Shown here piece by piece: positions 38,841 to 54,880 of a stretch of 64,000 nt of DNA. Origin of the DNA: Manihot esculenta (Eukaryota; Streptophyta; Magnoliopsida; Malpighiales; Euphorbiaceae). How positions within the stretch are numbered: position 1 is the first letter of the stretch; the number at the start of each line of letters is the position of its first letter. The notes under the pieces are model-generated. The model searched no databases. It had not been told where the DNA came from and saw only the letters and a program-made list of their open reading frames with translations. The position numbers and the translations under genes are program-made. The stretch lies in assembly GCF_001659605.2 (NCBI RefSeq), contig NC_035162.2, positions 7,955,248 to 8,019,247 of the forward strand. The letters are read 5' to 3'.

Positions 38841-41750
38841 TAATAGTAAAATACACTTTTATCTTTTTATTTATAATTAAAATGATTAATTAAATGAATA
38901 ACAACATTTCATTTATGATTTCAAGAAAAAAATCATTTTTTTTCCTATCATCTTTTCTCCAATTGTGCAATTTATTTGTTTCTTTATATCATCTATTTCT
39001 TTTTCCTCCTTAATTTTCTTGTAATAATCCAAATATGATTATTAATTATTACTTCACAATTTAATTTCCTTTTTCATTGATTTTTTTATGGTTTCAAACA
39101 ATGCTAAAAGCAAAAACCTTAAAAATGATGAAATCCAACTCATGATTAATAGATGATATTATATAACTTACAAAAATCTCTTCTAAGTCAAAGCTTGTTA
39201 AATTTAGTGGTAACTCTCCATGATGCATTCTTTATCCCTGCATAATAATTTTATAAAAAATAATTTAAATATAAATTCTTACAAAATTATACGATAATTT
39301 TATTTTTATAAATAAATTATATTTATATTTTTATAAATTATAAGAGCAGAACAAGATGCAAAAGATTTTTTAAACTAAAAGTTACAAGTGAAACAGTACA
39401 TTTAATAAAAAAAAATAAATAGTACAATGATTAATGATGCGATGAAATTAAGCAATCATCTAATTCCTTTTCATCTGGTACCATGTATACAAATGAAAAA
39501 TATGATTCAAAAATCTACTCGTGGCGTGACCATAAAGAATCACCGTCGAAAAGATTCCCATCTAGTGTTATCAATTTTGACAAGGATATTTAGCTTAGTC
39601 GACCATCAACTAATTCTCTTTTTAAATATGATGTCCACAATTGCATTTAAAGCTCAGTTTGCTTTAGGAAAAATATTTTATAAGAAGATATTTTTTTATA
39701 TTTTTTATCAAGATATTTTAAAATTTTAATTAATAAAATATGTTTTTATAATAAAAAATAAATTAAAGAAATTATTTTTCACATTTTAACGTTTTTATTA
39801 AAATTTATATATATATATATATATATGTATTATAATAAATTTTATTTTTTAAATTAAAATTAAAAAAATAAAAAATAAAATATTTTATTAAAAAATATTT
39901 TTCACAAAAAATATTTTTTATGAATTTTTAAATATAAATTATTTTCTGCAGATAAATGAAAACTAAATTAATAAATTTAAGTGTAAATTAATAAATTAAT
40001 AATTTTTTTTAGATTTAATGAAATTTAATAGATTAAAATAATAATTACAGACTACAAAATGGTAGATAGTAATGAATATAGTAACCGGATAAATTAAAAA
40101 GAAAAGAAAAGGATAAATGGTAGATTTATTTATCTAGTGTTTGTCAATTAATATAATTAATATGGCATAATGTTAATTAAAAGTAAGATATGTATTATTA
40201 TTATTATTATTCAACGAAACTATGTATATAAATTTTAATGAATCGTGACACTAATTAGCGAAATCTCACCCATAAAAAAGAGATTTAATATTATTATAAT
40301 TAGTATTCGAAATGATAAAAAATTTATTCACTTGATTGATTTTTTTAATATTTAAATTATTATTAAAAAATATTATAGTATAAAATTCTGTTCCATTTAT
40401 ATTTGTAATATTTATTTATTTATTAATAATATCAATCAAATTTTAAAAATTTATTAATTAATTTTATAATATTATAATATAAAAACAAAATATATATAAA
40501 ATTTAAATATATATTCTTATACACTCGTTTAAATTTAAATAATCCACTTATATTCGTACTCACTAATAAATTACTCTTTAAGTGTGGGAGCGAGTGTTCA
40601 TAACCATAGAAACTAAACAACTTGATAACTCCAATATGACCGCCTATAGCTATAAAAATTTAAAAATTATTTTTTTTATATTATAAAAATCAAATAATAT
40701 TTTTTAAAAAAAATGAATGCTTGGATAATCCCAATAATATATTAGTTTGTGATCAAATGGTGAGGTCATTTCAACAGGAAGAAGAAGCCTCATGATCGAC
40801 GCTCTGCCCTATCGCGTATATTTTTGTCTCTCACTTTGTTTATCTTCTACGTAAAGTACAAAACTCATCTTCCACTCACTGACCGCCACGTGGATTCTAC
40901 AGTTCCCCCTCTAACGTACGTTTTCCCCCGCGTCTTTACGATTCTCTCAAATTTCATCGACAAATCATTCAGATAGATACCGTAAAATGTAATTCCAGAT
41001 TACTAAAACGCCCCTGAAAGCGACTCCAGAGACAAACTCCATGTGCGGACGTTAAAGTCCTTTGTCAATGAGATTGGTGGGTTTATGAAGATGGAAGGGC
41101 GTTCAGGAAAACGCAAAACCGGTTAATAAGCCATGTTAGCCGGGGGAGAATAGCTCGGCTTAGACGGGCGTCGAGGGCATTTGGAGATTGTCTCGTCGTA
41201 CCAGCGTGGCAGGTGAGTCAGAAAATTTGAAAACGAAAAGTGAAGGCGAGTTATTCTATTGCGAGATAATATCGCGAAATGATATGAAACAAAAGAAAAA
41301 TTCTTAGGTGAATTTAATTTACTGCAACCCAATGAAAATTTAAAATAAATAAGTTCAACTAATGTACTTTTAGAGTTCTCAAAGACCAACTTGCGAGAGG
41401 AGGCAGTCCACAAGTTTCGATCTCCTTCTCAACTTTTAATTTGAAAACCGTTTTTAGAAAAATTATAAAATTTAATTTTAATGAAAAAATGAATTCAAAT
41501 AGAAATAAAGGTTATATACCATCTTGTGATAATAAAGAATAATCTATTAACTAAAATTATAAAAAGACTTTTTACATCACTGACTCAAAAATTTTAAAAG
41601 TCATGACAAGAGAAAATTAATTTTACTTTGAGGAATAATTTCCAACGAGCAATTTTTGAAGGAGATTTCTTTTTTTTGTTATTAAAGTCAAGGAGAGTTA
41701 CAAATCATATCCTCTAAGAGTACTGTGGCTGACTCTCTTATCTTACTACC

Positions 41751-42090
41751 AATTAAATCTATTTATTTTTATTAAGGGTCAAATAGTTTTAATATAATAT
41801 AATATTATTTTTTATAATTTTAAAAATTAAAAAAATTAGTATTTTAGTTATTAGAAAAATTTTAAAAAATATATAGATATAATAAATAATTATTAAAATT
41901 ATAAAAATAAAATTTAATTATATAAAAATATTTTTATTATTATAAAATAATATTTTATTATTAAAAAAATATTATATTAAATGAGAGTTAATTTAATTAT
42001 TGAATAACAGTATAGTATTTATTTGATTTAAAATTTAAATTAAATTTATTTAATTTTTAAATAAAAATATAGAGATTTAATTAAATTTAT
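41751..42090. mobile_element. MITE-like element with terminal inverted repeats, copy 2
   Basis: It starts AATTAAATCTATTTATTTTT then AAGGGTCAAATAG. The right end in reverse complement reads AATTAAATCTCTATATTTTT. The core shares AAAAAATATATAGATATA and AATAATATTTTATTATTAAA with the element at 3793-4160, so the two are diverged members of one family. Confidence 0.6.
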
Positions 42091-44957
42091 ATATAAAATT
42101 TAAATGAGTTTTTTTTTTTCTTAAAATATCACATATTTGTGTCTTAATCAATTATCAACCAAATTCTGATAAGCATTTCTGGTAAAAGTAAAAAGAATTT
42201 CTTAACTTTGCGGGTGTCACCTGACAGTCGATGCAAAACTGCTTTGTCCTCTTTGCTGGTCCAAGTATTACAGGCCGATTTTAATTTGATTTCGAGTGAT
42301 AATTTTGATTTATGAACAAACAGCTCTAAAATAAATAGCATGGCTAGTAAATGTAAATAAATTTAGCGAATTTTGGTTTAAAGATTTCAAACTTTAAAAT
42401 TTTGAAGGAGAGATAATGAAATGCAAGGTTAATTTTTATAGATTATAAAAATAAGAAAAAGAAATTGAATAACATATGGCATTGAACGTTAATCGGGTGG
42501 ATTAGAATCTTTTGAAGAAGGATTAAATTTCCCATGCTTAATATTTAGTTTGTAAATTATTTTCCTTCTTTTTAAAAAATGAAATAGAATCAAAATTCAT
42601 ACGAAGTAATTTTTATTTATATTCAGATGTATATATATTCTCAATTAATAAGATTTATTTTAATTAAAATCATAATTAATTCCACATAAAAATATAATTA
42701 GAGAATTATTTATGGATTTTTGAATGTTTGCTGCACGCCACGGAATTTTTTTCTTATTTAAAAAACAATTCAAACAGCTTTCAGCCAAAATTAATAGGTT
42801 ATGTAATAAACATGTTCTGAACAAGAGTGTGAATTCTGATGATAGAAAAAAGAAACGAAAACAAGTGTTGTATTGTCGGGAATAATGCGAAAGATACAAA
42901 TCATAGGAATACGAGTTGAGAGAAAGAGAAATAGAGAGGAGAAATTAAAGCAGGTGACGTAAGGGGATGGGGACAACCATCAACCCATGCGCAATTGAGC
43001 GGTCCTCCCTTCCTCTTCTTTTATATTCTCTTCCATTTTGCTCTTCTAACGGAATTTTTCTTCCCCTCTTCTTCTTTCTTATTAATTTGATCATCCTCGT
43101 TGATTTCTTTTGTCTTTCTCTTCATTAATATATTCTCACCATTAAAACACTCCTGGACGTACCCTCTCCAACTCTCTGAGGTAAGCTTTGCACTTGCATG
43201 GAAAATCTCAACTTCAATTACATTAATAAAAAAGTGCCCATTTGCATTCTCCCCCTCTATAGCTTTGAAATGGAAAGTTTTGCAGCAAAATTCCCCCATA
43301 CTCATCTGGGTTTTTTCCTTTGCTTAATGGGTTTCTCTCAAAACTCCTTTTTCTTTTGTTTGTTTGTTGTGATCACCTCTCAGTAGCTATGTGACTATTA
43401 GGGGGAGAGGTAGCACAAGCACATCCCTTAACATAAGCATAAAGAGGAAAGAAGTCAAAAGATGAACACGTACTGAATAATAATCAGAGGAAGACACTAA
43501 ATTTGGTAAAGATTGTTATGGTTTATTTACTATGATGAATATGGGTAAACGCTCAAATTCATCATCATTCTACACTGTGTACGTTCAAAGAGTATATGTA
43601 TAGTCAGTTGATCTATCTCCTTCTGTATTCTCTTTGTCACAGAGAAAAGCTCCTGCTCACTAACTCCTTGACAAGAAAACCTCACCCTGTGTATGTGAAA
43701 CACTAACTCCTTGACAAAAAAACTTAACTAATATTGGATGAGTGCTGCAGGTCATATAGAATTGATCATTTCTTGATTTAAGTTAATATTAACACAAAGA
43801 GGCATTACCATAATTAAGTATTTTTCTTTTTCTTTTTTCTTTTTTGATCTCTTTCTCTCCGAGTGAGTCTATCGAAGAAAGAAGAAAGAGGGAGAGAGGC
43901 AGTCTCTGCCATGGAATTTCTCGACAAAAAGACAAGAGACAGAGCCCGTTTCAGCGACGAGACAGACTCTGCAAGAGTGCTTTTCTTTTTAGTATCTATC
44001 CCATTCTCTTTTCAGGCTTGATCCAATACAAATTACTGTCCCTCTTTTTCCCTTCCTCTCTTCTTCAACTTTTGTCTTTCGAGAAACGCATGCTAATTTT
44101 GTGCTAACGACTGACGTCATCCTCTCATCTCCATCTCTCTTTCCAAAACCCAAGTATTCTTCTCTACCATTCAGCATAATTATTATAAATATATAGCCAA
44201 TTTCCATTTTAAAAAAAAAATTGATGTTTTCCTTTAGCAATTTTTTTCTTGAAAAAAAAAAAAAAATCTGGGTGTATTAGTTGTGCTGGTATATTTAGTT
44301 TATATATTTTTTATTTATTGTTTGTACCATCATAATGGAAACCCCGTTCTTGATGCATCATTCCTACCATTCACCAACACTAGACAACATCATTAGCACA
44401 AACCTCTAGTTGTCCGTTCCTTGAGACCTGCACAAACAACAGAAGGCTAAGTTCCTCCAACTTCTTCTTGGTTTTTATCAAACAAATACAATACTAAACT
44501 CTCATGATTAACTTCTTTTTTTCCTCTTTATCCTCACCTTAATTATTTCTTATTGTTCTTCTTCTTTTATCCCTATAAAAATTCATCATTGCTCGAGAAC
44601 CACTGTATTTGCTTCTTGCTTTCCCTTTATAACACGCGCTAATTTCCTTGCATAGATAAATACTGTGACTGTCGCTCATCACCAAATGAGTCGATGATTA
44701 TTCGTGATAACACTTGCCACCTTTCTACTTGGAGGGTACTTGATTATTTGTTTTGATATTTTCTTTTCTTTTTCCTTCCTTCTACTCCTTTACAGTTGAT
44801 GATTTCTATTTTGTTTCTCTCTTCTCATCCCATTTTTCTGGGTTATGTTTTTTAAATATACTTATAGTTTCTTTCACATTTGTTATGATTTAAAAGATGA
44901 TATATGAAATAGCATAGTGATGATAATGGTGGTGAATTTTATGCAGCACCAGCTGCT

Positions 44958-45315
44958 ATGATGGAGTCAATGGAATCGTGTGTCCCACCTGGCTTCCGGT
45001 TTCATCCCACTGACGAGGAGCTTGTGGGATATTATCTGAGGAAAAAAGTAGCCTCTCAGAAGATCGATCTTGATGTTATTAGAGATATTGATCTATACAG
45101 GATTGAACCATGGGATCTACAAGGTATATCTATGTATATATTTGCAATTTTTTTTTCTTGTTTAGGGTTGTATTAATCCCCCGTAATGTGACTGAACTCA
45201 GATCGATCGCTTTAGGGTTTAATTATGAATGCACTGTGCATTTTGTACTTGTAATCCCAGATACCGTGTAGCTTCTTGCATCACTATTTCAGTTTGTTTA
45301 CTAGGTTTTGTTTTG

Positions 45316-45346
<31 letters not shown>

Positions 45347-47244
45347 GTTTTTTTTTTTGTTTTTTTTTTTTTTGATAAGGAAACTAGGTTTTGTTTGGTA
45401 TCAAACTTTACGTATTACAGTGATCGATGTGGAATGTATTGCTATGTGCAGACAGATGCAGAATCGGATATGAAGAGCAGAACGAGTGGTATTTCTTCAG
45501 CCACAAGGACAAGAAGTATCCGACGGGGACGAGGACTAATAGAGCAACCGTGGCCGGGTTTTGGAAGGCGACCGGGAGAGACAAGGCAATTTATGACAAA
45601 GCAAAACTGATTGGCATGAGGAAAACCCTTGTCTTCTACAAAGGAAGAGCTCCAAATGGTCAGAAAACTGACTGGATCATGCATGAGTACAGGCTTGAAT
45701 CCGACGAGAATGGTCCTCCACAGGCAAGCATACATCATCCTTAATTTCTTATCATTATTCATTAATCTCTCTCTCTCTCTGTCTGTCTCTCTCTCTTTTT
45801 CTCTAGCTCTCTTTGACCTAAATATTGTGAACTCCCTCTTTTCACTCCTTTAAAAGTCTATAACAGAAGTTTGTTAGGAATCCATTACTATCAGTTCACG
45901 TATGAAAAGTTCTAAAGTAAAACCTGCCGCCTCTCTCTCTCTTTCTTTATCTAAGGGACAAGATGATTAGCTCTTGAAAAATTCTTCATGGAAACAAACC
46001 TAACACAACCCACATCCATCTCAATGGATTAGATTCTTCTTCTTTTTAATTTATGAGAATTTCCTTTTTTTATAATAAAAAAAAAAAATTGAGTATACAT
46101 ATGCCTTCATGAATTGATGAACGACTTTGAAGAAATCCACAAGAATAATTTATGTCGGTGCTGTGAACCTTCTAATCTTAGAGACCCTAGTACCATATTA
46201 AAAAATTATTCATTCAATCTTGTAAATAAGTAACACAAAAGTTTTTATATCTTTGACCATGAGCACTGTAGATATGTGTGAAGATGGATGCCTCCCACCT
46301 TCTCTAAGTCAAAAGTTAGCTTTCCTGTTCCAAGTTCCTTTCTTTTATGGGATTGCCTATGTCTTTTTTGTTCATTTTGTCAAAAGAAATATTCCAATTC
46401 CCTTCTCTCTCCTTGTTTATCAATTGCCTTTGACAACTACTACTGCATATCTAACTAATTAACATCTCTTTACCAAACAACAAGAAACTTACAAAAGTCC
46501 CAAAGAAATTCCATGCAAAATCTTTCTGAGCTTGTCAAAAACTAGAAATCATATTAGAGAGAGAGAGAGCTTTTGATACCTCTAATTATGTTAATTAAAA
46601 AGTTTTTGGTTAAGTTATTGCAGGAAGAAGGATGGGTAGTTTGCCGCGCTTTCAAGAAGCGAACAACTGGGCAAACCAGGAACAATGAAGGATGGGACTC
46701 AAGCTACTTCTATGACGAGTCAAGTGTGGTTAGCTCAGTAATTGATCCAACTGATTATATATCGAGGCAGCCTCAGAATTTCATGCCACAGAACTTCTTC
46801 TGTAAGCAAGAGACAGAAACAGATAACTTGAGTTTCATGCAGTCCGATGATTTTGTACAGCTTCCTCAGTTGGAAAGCTCAACTCTGCCATTAATAAAGA
46901 GGCCAAGCTTGATCTCTCTGATACCGCAGAACAACAACAGCAATAATAATAACAATAAGGATGACGAAGAAGAGGAGCAAGCTAGAGGATGCAACATCAA
47001 CAACCTTAACAATAACAAGAAGAAAATAACAGACTGGAGAGCCTTTGACAAGTTTGTAGCCTCTCAATTGAGTCAAGAAGACAGATATAATTGTGAGAAT
47101 GCAGTTTCAAGCTTTGGGGAAGAGAATAGTTCAGACATGTCATTGCTGTTATTGCAGAGTGGTAGAGATGATGAGAACAAGTTTAATGGATTTTTAAGTT
47201 CGTGCTCTGACTGTGATATTGGAATTTGCATATTTGATAAATGA
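44958..47244 (+). CDS. VND: NAC transcription factor, VND1-3-like (vascular-related NAC domain)
   Basis: Three exons, 44958-45123, 45452-45723 and 46624-47244, give 352 residues. The NAC domain runs through subdomains [101 protein letters not shown] and [13 protein letters not shown]. The sequence is closest, from memory, to Arabidopsis VND1-3 (NAC037/076/105), nuclear switches for xylem vessel formation and secondary wall genes. The C-terminal part has an Asn-rich run with an acidic run (KDDEEEEQA) and [19 protein letters not shown], a conserved element of the group. ATG 44958 and 44961 are adjacent; either may be used. Intron 2 begins with GC (CCACAG|GCAAGC) and no nearby GT can replace it. 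Intron 1 holds a (TTTTG)n repeat. Confidence 0.94.
45304..45345. repeat. (TTTTG)n microsatellite in the NAC intron 1
   Basis: About eight GTTTT units in a row, followed by long T-runs up to 45373. Confidence 0.9.
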
Positions 47245-47273
47245 TGCATGAGGAGAAGGGAGTTGATCAAAAG

Positions 47274-47341
<68 letters not shown>
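47274..47341 (+). repeat. 68-base poly(A) tract 29 bases after the NAC stop
   Basis: An uninterrupted run of A from 47274 to 47341, preceded by AAAAG. The gene has introns, so this is not the tail of a processed copy of the NAC gene itself. Its length is doubtful, as such runs are unstable and hard to sequence. Confidence 0.9.
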
Positions 47342-47342
<1 letters not shown>

Positions 47343-49689
47343 AGATTTCTTCTATTTGTACTAGCATATATAAATATTATATAATATATTTATTGTAAAA
47401 ATGTGGTTGTGCATTGTGTGTATATACTCTTATTTCTCTCCCTGATGAGAATCAATATAATTAATTGTTTGTTAAAATTGATAAATTATCAGAAATTAAA
47501 AAGATCCGAAGAGCGAGATACAGAAAAAGAGCCCTTAAAAGTAGTGGATTATTTTCCCGAACATGCATAACCTTGGGAAATGAAAGAAAAAAACTTCTAG
47601 GTTTTCCCTCAAATACAAAACAATTGGATTTTTCCATCCATCGAATTCCAACTTTATTTAATTGAATTCTTTAGGTGATGATAATATTATTCTCTATAGT
47701 TCCTCTTAAATTAACCTCATCTTACATTTGCTATATATATCTAATTAAGCATAATATTCTTTCTTAGAAGAATTCATTGACTGTTAATTTGGAAATTATA
47801 ACAAGGTGTGATGTTCAAAAATTGAAACTTGGGAATGCTCCTACTATCCTAAATTTGAATAAAATTTGACAAGGTAGAAGAAGAAGAAGCAGCAGCATGG
47901 GAAGTAGTAGTAGGAGTGGGCTTGGTGGGCCCATGGGTTGTCTGGCATGCGTTATCCTGTTGGGCATGCTTTGTCTCTATTAACATTGTTTTTTGTTTTA
48001 TTGATCCCTCTAAGTTTCCCTTTGCTTCATATCCATAATCAACTGTAGACTACAAACTTATTATTATTTCTTTAATTAATCAACTCAAAATTAACAAATA
48101 CCTTTCCCCAGGGTTACTTAAATTCATTAATCTTGAAATCATAAGCTCTGATCACCAGAGAAAATTTCTCATTTTTTATATATTCCTTGAGTAATTCAGC
48201 ATGAATATTTTATTTTTAAATTAAATCGAAATAAAGAATACAAATGAAAATAGAGCTGTGGATGTGTTTATGAAAGATTCTGCGATTGGAGAAAGAGATA
48301 GGATTATGAGATGGCCTTTTCACGCTAGGAATTTAGGTGGACCACTAACGGTCCAGATTAACTTTCAAATATGGTCCACTGCATATGTTTTTCTATGTTG
48401 TTTTGTCTTCTTCAAAAATTAACCAGCTTTCTTTGCCGTAACAACAAAAATTGCCTTTCAATCAAAACCCATATCATTGCATAATAATGTTAAAAAAGAA
48501 ATTTAAATAAATAATGACAAACAAAGTTATTTAGAACAAAAGAAATCGTAGTTGAAACAGCAACCGATTGGAATTGGCACATGCAGTATAAGGGGTAGGC
48601 GCCTGGTGGGCAGTGTACTCGTGGAAAGTTTATGGGCCAACCAAGAGGCTCCACGTAAAGTCTTATGTTAGGGTTTTGAGTTGTTAAGTACATGAAAGGG
48701 CTAGGAAAAAAAATCCAACTACTATAAATTCCATTCGTACGCCCTAATTATATCTCTGAATAATTTATTTATCATTTCTATTTTTTTATTTTTATGCTAA
48801 AGTTTTTTTTATAATAATTAAATTACTTAAATTATGATAATATTTATTAAATTAATTTGTTTATTGAATAAATTTATCTCACATAATTACTCTAATTTCA
48901 ATAATTTTATTTTTATTAATCTACTATTAGAAATTAAATAATTAAAAGAGATAAATATAAATTTGAATAAAATATAATTAAAAAATTATAGGAATAATTA
49001 AGGATAAACTTTAAAAAAATCAACAATTTTCTTAAAATAACCGAAACTGAACTTAATTGGTATACCATTAATATGAAGTAATTATATATTATAAAATTAA
49101 TAATTTTCAGAAGCAACAATATATTATTATAATTACTAATCTATTTTATTTTGTAAATAATTATTAAAATAAATAAATTTGATACATAATTTTTTCAATA
49201 AATATTTTAAAATTTTAAGAAAATTTTAAATTTAGTTAATAATATCTTATAATAAAAGAATTATCAAGTAAAATATCCATAACGATGGTTTTATTTGTAT
49301 TAATAAAATATAATGTGAACATACTAAAATGTTTGTAGCACAGTGAATAGAGAAAATTTTTTATAGTTGCAATACAGTATAAAATAAAAACTTAACAATA
49401 TGCAAATGAAATAAATTCTTGACAAAATTAATTATTTAAGTTATAATTTAATGAAATGAAGAAACTTTTATTTTTATTTTGTTTTGCAATTTAACAGGTT
49501 TGTAGATGTTATTACTTTTTTTATGAAATTAAATTAAGTAAATAATTTTGACATATTTCATATAGTTATTTGATTTAATTAATAAATGATTTAAATTTAT
49601 TCAGTTTCTTTTTCTTGTTTGGGTTTTTCAAACAAAATTGAACCCATTTACTCTCACCTGGAATTACTAACTGCTTCTTCTCATGGAAA
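47342..49689. other. Intergenic region downstream of the NAC gene
   Basis: No gene seen. It is AT-rich throughout, especially 48720-49610. A GAAGAAGAAGCAGCAGCA simple repeat lies near 47878-47898. Confidence 0.6.
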
Positions 49690-50110
49690 TGGCGAAATGC
49701 CCCTTTCTTTTTTTAAGGTTGTGATAAGCATCACAAATGTGAAAGTTAATGTTGAAGTGGGATGGCCTGAGATGAAGAGTAAATTTTCTTTGGCAACCCA
49801 TCAATCAAACAAGCACCAGCCTTTCTAGCAACGACTGCAATAGCTGCTTAAGGCATAGATTACTTCCAAGAAACATCACAATTAAACTTGATATACCCAT
49901 GCAGAGGACGTTGCCGCTGATTACTGCTGCTATGATTGCCTTCATGAATTCTCTGAGACACTAGCATATTCTTCGAAATACAAGAGTTATGATCCGCGAG
50001 CTTTTAACCGGATCAAGGCTGACAACTTCAGAAACAGCCCTATTTCTATTTTTCCAGATAGAGAGAGCATTATACATATTCAAAGAACTCCTTCAAATTG
50101 ATTGTGGTAT
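49690..50110 (-). pseudogene. Decayed LINE/RNase H-like (RVT_3) fragment
   Basis: Read on the minus strand, the sequence shows NALSIWKNRNRAVSEVVSLD, then IKFNCDVSW, then AAIAVVARKAGACLIDGLPK, the order of the linker and RNase H-like domain at the end of plant LINE polyproteins. In-frame stops fall between and within these blocks and no long ORF remains. It is a fragment only, with no reverse transcriptase core or poly(A) tail identified. Confidence 0.65.
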
Positions 50111-51572
50111 CTCCTAGCCTAAATGTTGTTTTTCAAGAATTAAAATTGTAATTTTTCAATATTAGAGTTTCAAAAAAAAAAATTAAATAAAGCAGTAGGA
50201 AGTTAAAAATCGAAACAATTTGGTATAATCACTTTTTATTTATTTACTAAGGAGTTGGAGTCAGTTCCCCTTATGAGACCAAGACTGGATGAAATCCTGT
50301 CAGCATGGTAAAACTCTTCAATAGAGTGAACTTGGCATGCTATACTCTTATAGGGGTTGGACCAAATATTGTTATAGGGGTTGGACCAAATATTGCATAG
50401 GTATAATAAGTTAAAAATGCCAATGACACGAAAGGAAAAGGGCAAATATGTAAACAAGATATGAAACCCAAATGAAAAATATAACCAACTTTTCGGCTTA
50501 AAGGCCCTGCATTCTGTAATCCCAAAAGAATAGAAATATGTTTGAGAGATTGTGCTGCATTAAAGGTTCCTTTATTTTATCTTTTCAAAAATAAGTTAAA
50601 ACGATTAATACTATACCACAACTTCAATATGCTAAAATCAGACAACAGCAGGCTGATGTTTGATCCAGAACAACCAAGGATATGGGTCAGTCTTCAACAT
50701 TTTTTTGACTCCCAAAAACTCCGCCCTGTTGCTACATTGCCCTACAAACCCATCTGCGCAATCCCCCTAAGGAAGAATCCCAAGGTTTCAAGGTAACTCG
50801 ATTAATACTTCCCCGTCCTTTATTTTTAAACTTTGAAAGAATGTCTCATCATTATTAAAAGCTTAAAATTTTCATCTCAAAAAGAAAAAGGTTTAAGACA
50901 TCTCGAAAGCTTGAACGTTAAAATCTGAAGCTAAATGGGTTATGGAGAGTTAAAGCACCCAATAATATACGTAGCTCATCCAATGAACTTTTCTTCTCAA
51001 AGAAAAGTAACTTAGTTCGAGCTTTTATTTATTATTTAATATAGCACAACTAAGTTGACTTCTAGCAAGTTTAGAAAACTATTTAAGAAACATCGCATGA
51101 TAAACGAACCCAATTCTTATTTGACACGACTGGTTCAAGCAACCATATCGGGTGACAGCATTCGTTCGGCATTGCCGAGTAATAGCTAGTCCATATGCAA
51201 CGTACATTTCAATATGAAAATCCAAATTTGAATAATTCGTTTGAAATCCACATATACCCAACGGAAGCAAACTGCCACAGTCAAGAATTCTCGCAAAATG
51301 CAGAAAAAGTAAAACAAGAAAAGAGAGGCCCTATACCACACAGCTAGAGGTCTATGAGACGGGCATGAAATAGTAGGCAAGCAAAGATCAAAACAATGGA
51401 GAAAATGGAACGACCACAATTCGTAATCTCAAAGAAGTGAATTATACAAATTACCAACATTCAGTAAGTAGACTACAAGTTCAGAGCAATCCATATTAGA
51501 ATGGAACAAGTAGAAAGTAGAAACAATGTAGCATAGGAACAGTGACCTAAACGAACCAACGACAAATAAAAT
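50111..51572. other. Intergenic region, 3' side of histone H3.3
   Basis: No gene recognised. It contains a short tandem repeat at 50348-50395; the rightmost 100-200 bases should be the H3.3 3' UTR. Confidence 0.55.
50348..50395. repeat. Two perfect tandem copies of a 24-bp unit
   Basis: TTATAGGGGTTGGACCAAAT plus ATTG occurs at 50348 and again at 50372. Confidence 0.95.
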
Positions 51573-54332
<2,760 letters not shown>

Positions 54333-54860
54333 TGAAGATCTGAAATCCAGAAAATAAGATTTTACAGAGGTTTTGTAAACTTAGAAAAAACTTAGGCGCC
54401 CCTCCAGAAGAGAATGTTTTGTCCTTTTATCTGTTTCCATTATCTGTCAGTGACGTATAACTGCCTGGCTTCCACTGGGCTGCCTGGCTTCCACTGGGGC
54501 CATCTGTCTCTGCCATACTGATATAATCGTACGAGGATATCAGATTCCTGCCCCATGCGTAACGGCCTCTGATTTCCCCGGACGCGCACGTAGATGGACC
54601 CACAAGGCGGATGGGTCGGTCCCTTTCCTGATTTTGAGCTGGACCCGAAGATTGGATTAGATTTGAGCCCAGGTAGGATCTGTTTGACGGGCCGTGTAGA
54701 CTGGGTCGGCCTGGTTGAGGAAGGTAACTGGAGCCCGGTCTTAAAGCTGAGCGGACCGGACCTGGTTCATGTGGTTCATGTGGGAGACTTGAAGGCCTCC
54801 AGATAATGGGCTGGTACCATGGGCCTGACCCCAGACCGGGGTGAAGAGATCCAGCGGTCA
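54333..54860 (-). repeat. 3' LTR of the minus-strand retrotransposon
   Basis: Starts TGAAGATCTGAAATCC, ends AGCGGTCA in plus orientation. It differs from the right LTR by a roughly 21-bp local duplication (GCCTGGCTTCCACTGGG twice, about 54460-54500) and a short CATGTGGTT duplication, plus many transitions. Confidence 0.92.
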
Positions 54861-54880
54861 TCAATTGCCCCTTTACCTTC
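54861..54880 (-). promoter_or_regulatory. Polypurine tract region of the retrotransposon
   Basis: In element orientation the sequence just before the 3' LTR is AAGGTAAAGGGGCAATTGA, a weak polypurine tract that would prime plus-strand DNA synthesis. Confidence 0.6.

Larger units (their letters stand above)
33700..44957. other. 11-kb region without a recognisable gene
   Basis: The left end is the VHA-c promoter and leader side. The rest is mostly AT-rich DNA with long A/T runs. Local features: a G-rich patch at 35020-35044; mixed-composition islands at 35590-35830, 36640-37170 and 40750-41220, the last with a CCACGTGG G-box near 40888; an (AT)n run near 39808-39826; a direct repeat at 38500-38840; and a MITE copy at 41751-42090. 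The region 43000-44946 is CT-rich and probably holds the 5' leader of the NAC gene. A good donor (GAG|GTAAGC near 43180) and the acceptor TTTATGCAG ending at 44946 would allow a roughly 1.8-kb leader intron. Confidence 0.5.

Noticed and set aside
41123..41413. 96-codon minus-strand ORF
   Set aside because: No domain, signal or similarity could be recognised, and the frame runs into AT-rich DNA. It is not supportable as a gene.
43021..43386. ORFs of 75-94 codons on both strands upstream of the NAC gene
   Set aside because: They have low-complexity Phe/Ser/Lys content from CT-rich leader DNA, overlap on both strands and resemble nothing known.
47274..47341. NAC gene as a processed retrocopy because of its poly(A)
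   Set aside because: Two introns are present at conserved NAC positions, so the gene did not arise from a spliced transcript.
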